DNA from: Flavobacteriales bacterium
GTDB lineage: Bacteria; Bacteroidota; Bacteroidia; Flavobacteriales_F; PHOS-HE28
NCBI GenBank assembly: GCA_016703005.1
Contig: JADJCX010000016.1
Location: 1 to 64,000 of the forward strand
Direction: 5' to 3'
Length of the DNA: 64,000 bases
Part shown: positions 55,872 through 63,742 of the stretch, one piece after another
How positions within the stretch are numbered: position 1 is the first letter of the stretch
How the letters are laid out: every line of letters begins with the position of its first letter
Position numbers and translations under genes: made by a program
Notes under the pieces: model-generated
Databases searched by the model: none
What the model was told of the DNA's origin: nothing
What the model saw: only the letters and a program-made list of their open reading frames with translations

Positions 55872-56299
55872 TCATCAGGCCATCCGTCGTTCTGTGTTGC
55901 GCAGCCATCATCATATGTGGTCGTTGCACAGCCCAATCCAGCCCCATATGCGACCCCATTGCTGAGCGCTGTGAACGCCATATCACGGAGCAGTATATCC
56001 CCGACGGACAGTTCTATCGCGCTCTTCTGAGCGGTGATGAGACTGCCGAATTCGAACTCACTCTTTTCGGAGGAACCACCTACCGGTTGGCCGCGTGCAG
56101 CGGAGATGGTGACGGTATTCTGTTCTTCAACGTGGTGGACAAGAAGGGCAATGTGCTTTTTTCCAATCGCGACCACGGTACGGGGCCTTATTGGGACCTG
56201 GTGGTTGCCAACACCATTGATGTGGCGATCGAGGCCCAGTTGGATCCGGCCAAAGCAGGTAGCGGTTGCGCTGTCCTGTTGATCGGATTCAAGAAGTAG
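55868..56299 (+). CDS. Secreted protein of unknown function
   Basis: The protein is 143 residues with a signal peptide (MIIRPSVVLCCAAIIICGRC). The mature part contains CDPIAERCERHITEQYIPDG and FELTLFGGTTYRLAACSGDG, a small beta domain with two or three Cys. Its ATG overlaps the stop codon of the lipoprotein gene by ATGA, so the two are co-translated and likely act together in the envelope. Confidence 0.7.
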   Translation: MIIRPSVVLCCAAIIICGRCTAQSSPICDPIAERCERHITEQYIPDGQFYRALLSGDETAEFELTLFGGTTYRLAACSGDGDGILFFNVVDKKGNVLFSNRDHGTGPYWDLVVANTIDVAIEAQLDPAKAGSGCAVLLIGFKK

Positions 56300-56402
56300 A
56301 CGAGTCGTCGCCTTCGGTTCACTACGCTTGCAACTTTGGGGCATTCGGGCCGTAAAGAGGGCGCCTTCGAAGGGGTTCTTCCCCCTTGTCGGTTGTCCCT
56401 GA

Positions 56403-58019
56403 ATGAGTGAAAAGATACTCAAGGCGTTACTGCAATTGTTCGCGATCATCGCGCGGGTGGAAGGAACTTCCTCCGCAGGTGTAAGCGGCCGCAGCATTGT
56501 AGAACGCTTTCTCCGCCAGCAATTCAGTCCGGAGGTGGCCGCTGGGCATTTGGCCCGGTTCGATGCCTACTTACAAGCGTATCGGGCAAGTGGAGGGGAA
56601 AGTCGCAATGGTCGTAAGCGAACATCGCTGAACAGCGTCAAGGTCCTCAAGATCTGTGCGCAAGTGAACGAAGAACTGGAGCGCCGGCAGAAGTTCGCCG
56701 TCTTGGTGCACCTGTTGGAGTTCATTCATGCCGGTGGTGAGGTAGGGGAGCAGGAGCAGGAGTTCGTCAGTACGGTTGCGGACGCTTTCACGATCGAACA
56801 AGAGGAGTACTTGCGTTGTCGTTCGTTCGTCGACGGACTAAGCGTTGGCAGGGAGGATGCCGCTCATCTGCTTTACATCGATGGAGCGCACACAGAGGCA
56901 TACGAACACGCCCATCACCTACACGCGCATGGCCTTGAAGGCGAACTACGGGTCCTGAACCTTCCGAGTGTTGGGCTTTACCTGGTACGGTATCTCGGAG
57001 AAGGCCGTGTGTTATTGAACGGTCAGTACATGAGCACTGAGCACCACTACGTGCTCGGAAATGGCTCTTCCGTTCGACCGCCCAACGGTAGGCCCATTTA
57101 TTACAGCGACATTCTCGGCAGTTTCATGGCCGGTGGTGACAAGCCGAGTATCGTGTTCAAGGCCGAATCGATCTCCTACACATTCCCGAACGGGCGTACC
57201 GGACTGCACGAATTGCAATTGGCCGAGACCAGCGGCAAGCTGATCGGCATAATGGGCGGCAGCGGAAGCGGCAAGAGCACCCTGCTCAGTGTGCTCAACG
57301 GAAGCCTGAAACCGACCAAGGGGAAGGTCACCATTAACGGTATCGATGTTCATGCCGAGCGCGACCGCATCCGCGGTGTCATTGGTCACGTCAGCCAGGA
57401 TGATCTGCTGATCGAGGAACTGACGGTTGGTCAGAACCTCTTCTATAACGCGAAGCTCTGCTTCGGCGATCAAACGGATGACAAGATCAACGAACGTGTT
57501 GATCGCCTCCTTCAAACGTTGGGGCTCTATGAAACCCGTGACCTGAAGGTCGGGAATCCTTTGGAAAAGACCATCAGTGGGGGGCAGCGCAAGCGATTGA
57601 ACATCGCACTGGAACTGATCCGTGAACCGAGCGTCCTTTTCGTGGATGAACCCACCAGCGGTCTCAGTTCACGTGACAGCGAGAACATCATGGACCTGCT
57701 GAAGGAACTTGCCCTTAAGGGTCGTGTGGTGTTCGTGGTGATCCACCAGCCCTCATCCGATATTTATAAGCTTTTCGATAGGCTCCTCCTCGTTGATCAA
57801 GAGGGTTTCCCTGTGTACTATGGCGACCCAGTGGATGCGGTGGTCTATTTCAAGCGCGTAACCGGACAAGTGAACAGCGATGAAGGCCAGTGCGCGGCTT
57901 GTGGTAATGTGAACCCTGAACAGATCTTCGACATTCTTGAGGCCCGTATGGTGGATGAGTACGGCAACGAGACCGATCAAGGGGGTCTTGAAACAGTTCA
58001 AAGTCTTCTGGACACGTGA
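56403..58019 (+). CDS. ABC-type ATPase with N-terminal TerB-like domain
   Basis: The protein is 538 residues. Residues 1-140 resemble a TerB-like helical domain (QLFAIIARVEGTSSAG). The ATPase part has Walker A GGSGSGKST near residue 285, the signature SGGQRKRL near 392 and Walker B VLFVDEPTSG near 411, of the ABCG/White kind. Its C-terminus overlaps the permease frame. It is the energy-providing part of an exporter, and the substrate is unknown. In related genomes ATPase and membrane part are often one polypeptide, so the split may be an indel; see the next entry. Confidence 0.85.
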   Translation: MSEKILKALLQLFAIIARVEGTSSAGVSGRSIVERFLRQQFSPEVAAGHLARFDAYLQAYRASGGESRNGRKRTSLNSVKVLKICAQVNEELERRQKFAVLVHLLEFIHAGGEVGEQEQEFVSTVADAFTIEQEEYLRCRSFVDGLSVGREDAAHLLYIDGAHTEAYEHAHHLHAHGLEGELRVLNLPSVGLYLVRYLGEGRVLLNGQYMSTEHHYVLGNGSSVRPPNGRPIYYSDILGSFMAGGDKPSIVFKAESISYTFPNGRTGLHELQLAETSGKLIGIMGGSGSGKSTLLSVLNGSLKPTKGKVTINGIDVHAERDRIRGVIGHVSQDDLLIEELTVGQNLFYNAKLCFGDQTDDKINERVDRLLQTLGLYETRDLKVGNPLEKTISGGQRKRLNIALELIREPSVLFVDEPTSGLSSRDSENIMDLLKELALKGRVVFVVIHQPSSDIYKLFDRLLLVDQEGFPVYYGDPVDAVVYFKRVTGQVNSDEGQCAACGNVNPEQIFDILEARMVDEYGNETDQGGLETVQSLLDT

Positions 58020-59370
58020 CGTACTGAGCAAGTTGGCCAACCGGCAGTATGTCCTGATCAATTTGCTGGAGGCGCCTGTGCTGGCGTTCATAATGGCCTT
58101 CTTCTTACGGTACTACCGTACCGGTCATGGCACCTTGGGCGAGTACGTCTTCAGGCACAACGAGAACCTCCCGCAATTCCTGTTCATCTCCGTCATCGTC
58201 GCACTTTTCCTTGGCCTTACGGTCAGCGCCGAGGAGATCATTCGTGACCGTCGGATCCTACAACGCGAGCGATTCCTTAGCCTGAGCCGCTCGAGCTACA
58301 TATTGAGCAAAGTCGCCATCATGTTCGGGATCAGTGCTGTGCAAACGCTTTTGTTCACGGTTGTCGGCACTTTGATGCTCGGTATCGAGGGTATGACATT
58401 GGTGCATTGGGCAGTGCTGTTCAGCGCCTCCTGTTTCGCGAACATGCTGGGGTTGAACGTCAGTGCCAGCTTCAACAGCGCGAAAGTCATTTACATCCTG
58501 ATCCCCGTCCTGATCATTCCGCAGCTCTTGTTCAGCGGGATCATCGTGAAGTTCGACAAGTTGCATCCGTGGTTCGCGAACGAACGTAGCGTGCCGTGGA
58601 TAGGTAACGTGATGGCCAGCCGCTGGGCGTATGAAGCAATGGCCGTTACGCAGTTCACGAGCAACGCCTACGAACGGAATTTTTATGCCTTCGATCAGCG
58701 CATGAAAACCGCGAACTGGAAAAAGGACCTGTGGGTCCGTGAGTTGAAGAACCATTCACAGGAAGTACGACGCCAGATCAATGGCGAGGGTAAGGCAGCG
58801 GATATCGGATACAGGCTTGATCTCATCCGGAATGAGGTAGCACAGGAACAGGTCTCGGTGAAAGGATTCACCTTCCCGGATCTTGATCAATTGACACCCG
58901 CCACGGTTACCATCCCTGTGTTGGACGAACTGGATGCCGCGCTGCAGACCCTGACACTGCACTACCGGTCGAAATACCAGAATGCGGAAAGAGAGAAGGA
59001 GAAGCGGATAGCCTCGCTCACGGCCACACCGGCTGCTCGTGCTGCGTATTTCGCATTGATCGATGGGCATCGCAACGAGAACCTCGCCGATGTTTTGACC
59101 AACAAGAACGACGTGAACGTCATTGTGGAATACGATGGTTCATTAGTTCAGAAAAGCGATCCGATCTACTTGGATCCCGCCCGCGGTGGGTTGTTCGATG
59201 GACACTTCTATGCCCCCACGAAACTCTTCTTGGGCTTCCGGTTGGGAACTCTGTGGGCCAACATCTTGGTGATCTGGGGTATGACGATGTTTTTCTACCT
59301 CACCTTGCAGATCGATCTGTTCCCTAGGCTCTTGAAGCGCTTCAGCGGCGCCCCCAAGGCTGCAAAATGA
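57955..59370 (+). CDS. ABC-2 type permease partner
   Basis: I place the start at ATG 57955, which would overlap the ATPase gene by 65 bp. The first clear permease segment is KQFKVFWTRDVLSKLANRQY. Membrane helices include LLEAPVLAFIMAFFLRYY, FLFISVIVALFLGLTV and a cluster near residues 110-190, with SAEEIIRDRRILQRERFLSL between. A large extracytoplasmic loop and a last pair of helices follow (LGFRLGTLWANILVIWG). Together with the preceding ATPase it forms the exporter. Frames match a change near 57975, but the ATG at 57955 would make independent translation possible. Confidence 0.8.
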   Translation: MSTATRPIKGVLKQFKVFWTRDVLSKLANRQYVLINLLEAPVLAFIMAFFLRYYRTGHGTLGEYVFRHNENLPQFLFISVIVALFLGLTVSAEEIIRDRRILQRERFLSLSRSSYILSKVAIMFGISAVQTLLFTVVGTLMLGIEGMTLVHWAVLFSASCFANMLGLNVSASFNSAKVIYILIPVLIIPQLLFSGIIVKFDKLHPWFANERSVPWIGNVMASRWAYEAMAVTQFTSNAYERNFYAFDQRMKTANWKKDLWVRELKNHSQEVRRQINGEGKAADIGYRLDLIRNEVAQEQVSVKGFTFPDLDQLTPATVTIPVLDELDAALQTLTLHYRSKYQNAEREKEKRIASLTATPAARAAYFALIDGHRNENLADVLTNKNDVNVIVEYDGSLVQKSDPIYLDPARGGLFDGHFYAPTKLFLGFRLGTLWANILVIWGMTMFFYLTLQIDLFPRLLKRFSGAPKAAK

Positions 59371-59812
59371 AGAAGACCCCGGATCCGGGGTCTTCTTCAT
59401 TCATTGCGTTGGTCAGTTCAGCTAGATCGTCCACCTCTTCGATGCGGATCATCTTGAACGGGATGTTGATGATCGCCTGATAGTCCTCGCCTGCTTCAAG
59501 CATATCCTCGTCTTCAACCTCATAGTGCCACAAGACGGACACGTCATTGCCAGCGGAACGCACCTGTTCCAACTTTTTGAAAAGATCCAAGATGCACTTA
59601 CTGCTGCTCGTGTTGAAGTACTCCAACTGGACCCTAAGGACGGTCGCTTGCTGCGCTGTGCGGGAATAACGGTCGATCCAGTCGATCAGCGGTTTGTAGA
59701 ACTCAATGCTGTTCTCAGGTATGGATCTTCCACGGAGTTCCAGGATCCCGGTGCTCTCTTCGAAATTCACGGAGGGTGTTTTAGGTGTTCCCTCGATCTT
59801 GATGGGTGCCAT
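59342..59812 (-). CDS. SiaC-family regulatory phosphoprotein (DUF1987)
   Basis: The protein is 156 residues as listed. It has the DUF1987 pattern FEESTGILELRGRSIPENSI, FYKPLIDWIDRYSR, LRVQLEYFNTSSSKCILDLF and VLWHYEVEDEDMLEAG. In characterised systems SiaC is phosphorylated by SiaB and controls a GGDEF or other effector. The last about 17 codons cross the palindrome at 59366-59401 and run into the permease gene. A one-base indel before the palindrome would end the protein at a TGA near 59396, so the true C-terminus is uncertain. It lies directly downstream of the SiaB homologue. Confidence 0.8.
   Translation of the reverse strand: MAPIKIEGTPKTPSVNFEESTGILELRGRSIPENSIEFYKPLIDWIDRYSRTAQQATVLRVQLEYFNTSSSKCILDLFKKLEQVRSAGNDVSVLWHYEVEDEDMLEAGEDYQAIINIPFKMIRIEEVDDLAELTNAMNEEDPGSGVFFILQPWGRR
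59366..59401. terminator. 36-bp perfect palindrome between convergent genes
   Basis: The sequence from AATGAAGAAGACCCC to its exact complement is palindromic over all 36 bp. It contains the permease stop codon on one strand and the mirrored TGA on the other. It is likely a bidirectional terminator. Confidence 0.7.
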
Positions 59813-59821
59813 GCGCCGGAT

Positions 59822-60374
59822 TTAGTTTGTCACGTTCACGTTGAGGCTGAAGAATGCGCTGCCTTCCACGGCGGGTACAAACCCATACTCCAGCTTTTGC
59901 CCGCTTTTTCGGGCTATATCGATCATTCCCAAACCACCGCCACCGGTAGCACTGAAAAGGCCATTGCTGAGCGTCTCCTTGTACAGTCCGCGCAGCTCAT
60001 CGGGCCCCAGTGAATTGATGGTATCCAGTCGTTCCCGCAGCGCATCCACCTCCACAGCACGCATGAAGTTCCCGGTGAGCACACTGTACCCCTTGTCGTT
60101 GTGAGCGATCATCACTACACCGTGACCTTCCTCATCCCTTGCCCGGATCAAGGTTCGATGCCGTCCCGTTATGGTGGAACAAGTTCTGCAAGCATTCCAT
60201 CACCACGTTGAAGACCTTCTTCCTAACCTTCGCATCCGCTTCGATGGTCTCCATCTTCTGTTCAGTGATCTCGAGGATCGCCGTGATCAGATCGGCCGAA
60301 AGACTACCCTTGAAGGACATCATGACCCGTCCGTTTTCCAGCTGCGTGTACAGATCATAAACGCGTTCCAACAT
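59822..60374 (-). CDS. SiaB-family protein kinase (frameshifted)
   Basis: The two frames 60132-60374 and 59822-60151 are halves of one protein. The N-terminal half has FKGSLSADLITAILEITEQ and VVMECLQNLFHHN (the kinase N-box with Glu and Asn), the C-terminal half YSVLTGNFMRAVEVDALRER and a GGGGLGMIDIARKSG glycine-rich motif. Removing one A near 60148 joins them (NGTASTLIRARDEEGH), giving 552 nt, 183 residues. SiaB phosphorylates SiaC, whose gene follows 10 bp later. Confidence 0.8.
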
Positions 60375-60441
60375 CCACCACCGTTTGATGTCAAAGCTAT
60401 CTGTGTTGTAACCAAGGCCGGTAGCGCAGTCCCGTAGTTAT

Positions 60442-61245
60442 TCACGGAATTGTCAACCCGATCGTTTGCCCACCCGCAGTAATGGCAGAGGCGCCATCGC
60501 AGGCACCCGCACCATGATCAAGAATGCGCTGTCCCAGCCCGTCGGGCAGAATGATCTCCATTCCGCCACGCGTCCACCTACAGGTCGTACCAACACTTAA
60601 CGCCTCGGAGGTATTGGCCGAATAGGAAGCCCCGCTTCGGTCTTTGCCTGTCAATACGTGTGTCAGGGTGTACTCATCGTCGTCCGGTTCCATAGTCAGG
60701 TTGCCTTCGACCACACTGTACGCCATTGAACCGGAGATGCGGCGGCTCCACGCGCCCGCTTGCCAAATGAAACTGCTGTCCAACTCAACCTCTTGCACTG
60801 CTGCGTTGGCGTTGCCATGCATTCCGAACCTGCTGGTGAAGCCGGAAGCTCCGAAGTTGCCGCTATAGGCTGAGAAGGACCCTGGGCCGACGCCGACCGA
60901 AGATGCAAAAACAACCACCAAGTTGCCCTCACGGATACGCCCATCAACATCGGTGCACCCACCTGATGGGTATCGGAGATAGACTGTCACATCTCCTGCG
61001 TTCGGAAATGCAACAGTATCACCAACGATACTGTCAACCACTGCGCATGTTCGTGATCCCATAGTAACCCACGGTGCATCACCGGCCTGCAGCGCCCGGA
61101 TCAATGGGTACACCGGCAGCAACACCATTGAGGCATGCGCGTGATCGATCACAGAGCGGACATCCTCCTCCTGCAATTCGTTATCGTTGTCCGATTCACA
61201 ACCGCTGATCAGCAAGGCGGAAAGAAAAAAGTACCCGTAGCGCAT
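60442..61245 (-). CDS. Predicted lipoprotein of unknown function
   Basis: The protein is 267 residues with a lipobox signal (MRYGYFFLSALLISGCESDN), so it is exported and lipidated at Cys16. The mature part is beta-rich with GGCTDVDGRIREGNLVVVF and many Gly/Ser/aromatic residues and no membrane segments. No family is recognised. It has a TACATTCG box (minus strand, 61250-61257) only 4 bp before its ATG, suggesting a leaderless transcript. Confidence 0.65.
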   Translation of the reverse strand: MRYGYFFLSALLISGCESDNDNELQEEDVRSVIDHAHASMVLLPVYPLIRALQAGDAPWVTMGSRTCAVVDSIVGDTVAFPNAGDVTVYLRYPSGGCTDVDGRIREGNLVVVFASSVGVGPGSFSAYSGNFGASGFTSRFGMHGNANAAVQEVELDSSFIWQAGAWSRRISGSMAYSVVEGNLTMEPDDDEYTLTHVLTGKDRSGASYSANTSEALSVGTTCRWTRGGMEIILPDGLGQRILDHGAGACDGASAITAGGQTIGLTIP

Positions 61246-61246
61246 G

Positions 61247-61280
61247 TTGCGAATGTAGCCGCGTCGGTCACCTACATTCG
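61247..61280 (+). promoter_or_regulatory. Divergent promoter with two TACATTCG boxes
   Basis: On the plus strand TTG (61247-61249), 23 bp and TACATTCG (61273-61280) precede the ATG at 61290. On the minus strand TACATTCG (61257-61250) precedes the ATG at 61245. Both starts are within 12 bp of the box. Confidence 0.5.
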
Positions 61281-61289
61281 TCGACGCTC

Positions 61290-62014
61290 ATGGACAAGGC
61301 GTGGTACAAGGACTGGTTCGGTACACCGTATTACGCCATGTTGTATGGTAATCGTGATGATGCCGAAGCGCAGGAGCAAGTGGAAGGGATCATTGCACTG
61401 ACCGGTTCGCGCCCGGGTTCTCGGGTTTTGGATATGGCCTGCGGCCGAGGGCGTCATGCGCGTTGCTTTCTTTCCAAAGGCATGGAGGTAACCGGCTTCG
61501 ACGTTAACCCGACTGCTATTGAAGTAGCCGTGGCGTTGCGCCGAAAGCGGATTTCCGTATCCACGACATGCGAGAGCACTTCGCCGATGCTCGTTTCGAT
61601 CTTGTTGTGAACCTCTTCACCAGTTTCGGTTATTTCGAGCAACGGGACGATGACCTGAAGGTGCTCAGGGTTGCACATGCAGCCCTCAAACCAGGCGGTT
61701 CGTTACTGATCGATTTCATGAATACGCCAAGGGTTCTTGCGGGACTAGTGGAACAGGAGGAACGCACGGTAGGTGAGGTCCGCTTTACTGTGACCCGTCG
61801 CCTGCGCGGTGGTATGGTGGAGAAAAGCATTCACGTGCGCGATGGTGGGTGCGATCATCGTTTCACCGAACGGGTGATGGCGTTGTTGCCTCAGGAGATC
61901 GTTTCAATGGCCGCCGAATGCGGCTTCGCTGTTCATGGCCAATTCGGGGATTCGATGGCTCGCCTTATGATGTGGACCGGTCGGATCGTTACGTTCTTTG
62001 GGCCAAACGTGTGA
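61290..62014 (+). CDS. Class I SAM-dependent methyltransferase (frameshifted)
   Basis: Two frames, 61290-61610 and 61568-62014, form one protein of 241 residues when one G near 61545 is restored (TTGCGCC to TTGGCGCC); the span is then 726 nt. The SAM-binding motif I is RVLDMACGRGRHA and motif II GFDVNPTAI. The second half starts ADFRIHDMREHFADARFDLV and continues with FTSFGYFEQRDDDLKVL. The substrate is not predictable. It is followed after 4 bp by the ZIP transporter. Confidence 0.82.
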
Positions 62015-62018
62015 ACGG

Positions 62019-62714
62019 ATGATCGCTGTTGTTGCGCTAGGACTTTTTGCTGTTCCCCTGCTGGCGGGTGCCATTGTGCACTTGGCCAAACCCCAAGGAC
62101 TGTTCCTTAAGCTCTCCTTGTCCTTCAGCGGTGCTTTTCTTCTGGCCGTTGCGTTGCTTCACATGTTGCCGGAACTTTTCCTTGAGGCCGGGGAAGGAGC
62201 GGGCATATGGCTCTTGGCCGGGTTCCTTCTGCAAGTGATCATGGAGTTCTGGAGCCGTGGTCTTGAGCATGGACACATGCACCTGCAGGCAGGAAGCCGA
62301 TTGCCGACCGCGGTGCTGCTCAGTCTATGTACACACGCTTTCATTGAGGGGATCCCTTTTGCGGATCCATCCATTGCGTCCGATGTCCCGTTCGCCCTCG
62401 GGGTAATGCTGCACCATTTGCCGGTGGCGATCGCGTTGGCTTTGGTGCTTCAAGTGGCGAAAGCCTCTGGGTTGCGGGTATGGACGCACATGGTCGGTTT
62501 CGCCGCCGCGGCTCCTCTTGGTATCCTCACCGGTCGATTGATCGGCGAGCAGCAGGAGGGGGTGTTGAACGCTGCCCTTGGCATAGCCTTGGGCATGTTC
62601 CTTCACATCACCACTACCATCATCTTCGAGAGCAGCAAGGAACACCGCATTGACCGCGCGCGGTTCGCAACGGTGATCGCCGGGGCGTTCTTGGCTTGGA
62701 TGTTCGTGCATTGA
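62019..62714 (+). CDS. ZIP-family metal transporter
   Basis: The protein is 231 residues from ATG 62019, 4 bp after the methyltransferase stop. It has about eight membrane helices, a His-rich loop (LEHGHMHLQ) and the metal-binding helix pair with CTHAFIEGIPF and LHHLPVAIALAL. ZIP proteins move Zn, Fe or related ions into the cytoplasm. The metal cannot be told from the sequence. Confidence 0.88.
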   Translation: MIAVVALGLFAVPLLAGAIVHLAKPQGLFLKLSLSFSGAFLLAVALLHMLPELFLEAGEGAGIWLLAGFLLQVIMEFWSRGLEHGHMHLQAGSRLPTAVLLSLCTHAFIEGIPFADPSIASDVPFALGVMLHHLPVAIALALVLQVAKASGLRVWTHMVGFAAAAPLGILTGRLIGEQQEGVLNAALGIALGMFLHITTTIIFESSKEHRIDRARFATVIAGAFLAWMFVH

Positions 62715-62728
62715 TTTTTTCTTCGGCC

Positions 62729-62758
62729 TTGCGCAATATCGTTCTTCTTTTAACTTTG
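62729..62758 (+). promoter_or_regulatory. Canonical Bacteroidota promoter
   Basis: TTG at 62729-62731, a 19-bp spacer and TAACTTTG at 62751-62758 match TTG-N17..23-TAnnTTTG exactly. It drives the membrane-protein/regulator operon starting at 62780 and overlaps the operator-like palindrome. Confidence 0.8.
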
Positions 62759-62769
62759 TAGTACAAAGT
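62753..62769. promoter_or_regulatory. Operator-like perfect palindrome ACTTTGTA-G-TACAAAGT
   Basis: Eight-base arms are exact complements around one G. They overlap the -7 box. A third half-site ACTTTG follows at 62770. It is a natural site for the winged-helix regulator encoded in the same operon. Confidence 0.65.
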
Positions 62770-62779
62770 ACTTTGGAAA

Positions 62780-63449
62780 ATGTCTAGCCAAGACCCGCGA
62801 ACTGAAGATGCTACAGCCTTGGACGAACTGGGCGCTATCCGCGCCATCATGGATCGCAGCCAGCGCTTTCTTTCACTGAGTGGATTGAGCGGAATAGCGG
62901 CTGGCGCGGTCGCAATCGTTACGGCCTTCGTGGCGGACCATTGGCTGGAAAGTCTGGGTGCGAGCCGTATGGACCAGTATGCACCGCTGCTGGATCCCGG
63001 CTATCCGGGCAAGATGGTGTGGGACCGTGTGGCCGCCTTGATCATACTGGGTGTCGTGGCTGCGGTGCTCGCGATCGCCAGTGCTTGGTGGTTCACGCGT
63101 CGCAACGTCCGGCGCAAGGGGCACCGGATGTGGGATGCCACCGTCCGGAGGATGTTCGTGCACATGGCCGTTCCGCTTGCTGCTGGTGGGATCTTCTGCT
63201 TGGCGTTGTTGGTTCATGGACTCCCGGCGTTGGTTGCACCGGCAACACTGGTATTCTATGGCCTTGCCTTGATCAATGCGTCGAAATTCACGCTGGACGA
63301 AGTGCGATGGCTGGGCCTGAGTGAACTGGTCGTTGGACTCTTCGCAGTATTCGTACCCGGGCACGGGTTGTTGTGCTGGTCCCTTGGGCTTCGGGGTGCT
63401 TCATATCGGATATGGCACGTACATGTACCTACGGTACGAACGTCGATGA
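62780..63449 (+). CDS. Membrane protein of regulator operon (carries a +1 indel)
   Basis: The frame read directly runs on into the regulator gene, giving a false fusion of 320 residues. Removing one G from the GGG at 63386-63388 gives the ending WSLGFGVLHIGYGTYMYLRY followed by TGA at 63447. The protein of about 222 residues then has six membrane helices (LSGIAAGAVAIVTAFVA, AALIILGVVAAVLAIA, VPLAAGGIFCLALLVHG and others). Its function is unknown. It overlaps the next gene by ATGA, so it acts together with it. Confidence 0.75.
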
Positions 63450-63742
63450 TCGCCGATCTTGACAAGGCATTCGAGAGCCGTGTGCGCCTTGGCATAATGG
63501 CTGTGCTCGCCGTGAACACATGGGTCGATCACGCGCGTTTGCGGGAACTCCTTGACGTTACCGATGGAAATCTCGCGAGCCATCTCTCCGCATTGGAGCG
63601 AATGGCCTACGTGGAAGTCCGGAAGCGTTTCGTGGGCAAGAAGCCGAACACGGCCTACAAAAGCACTACGGCGGGAAAGCGCGCGTTCCAAGCGCACCTC
63701 GATGCACTTGAACAACTTCTCAAAAAAGATCTGAGACCATGA
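63446..63742 (+). CDS. Winged-helix transcriptional regulator
   Basis: The protein is 98 residues from ATG 63446, overlapping the membrane protein gene by ATGA. The pattern MIADLDKAFESRVRLGIM, LRELLDVTDGNLASHLSAL and YVEVRKRFVGKKPNTAYKST is that of the small winged-helix family (PF13601), relatives of MarR and ArsR. It likely represses the operon by binding the palindrome at 62753-62769. It overlaps the next gene (ATG 63739) by ATGA. Confidence 0.85.
   Translation: MIADLDKAFESRVRLGIMAVLAVNTWVDHARLRELLDVTDGNLASHLSALERMAYVEVRKRFVGKKPNTAYKSTTAGKRAFQAHLDALEQLLKKDLRP

Noticed and set aside
62780..63742. Novel membrane-bound transcription factor
   Set aside because: One extra G explains the fusion, and the corrected frames are two overlapping genes.
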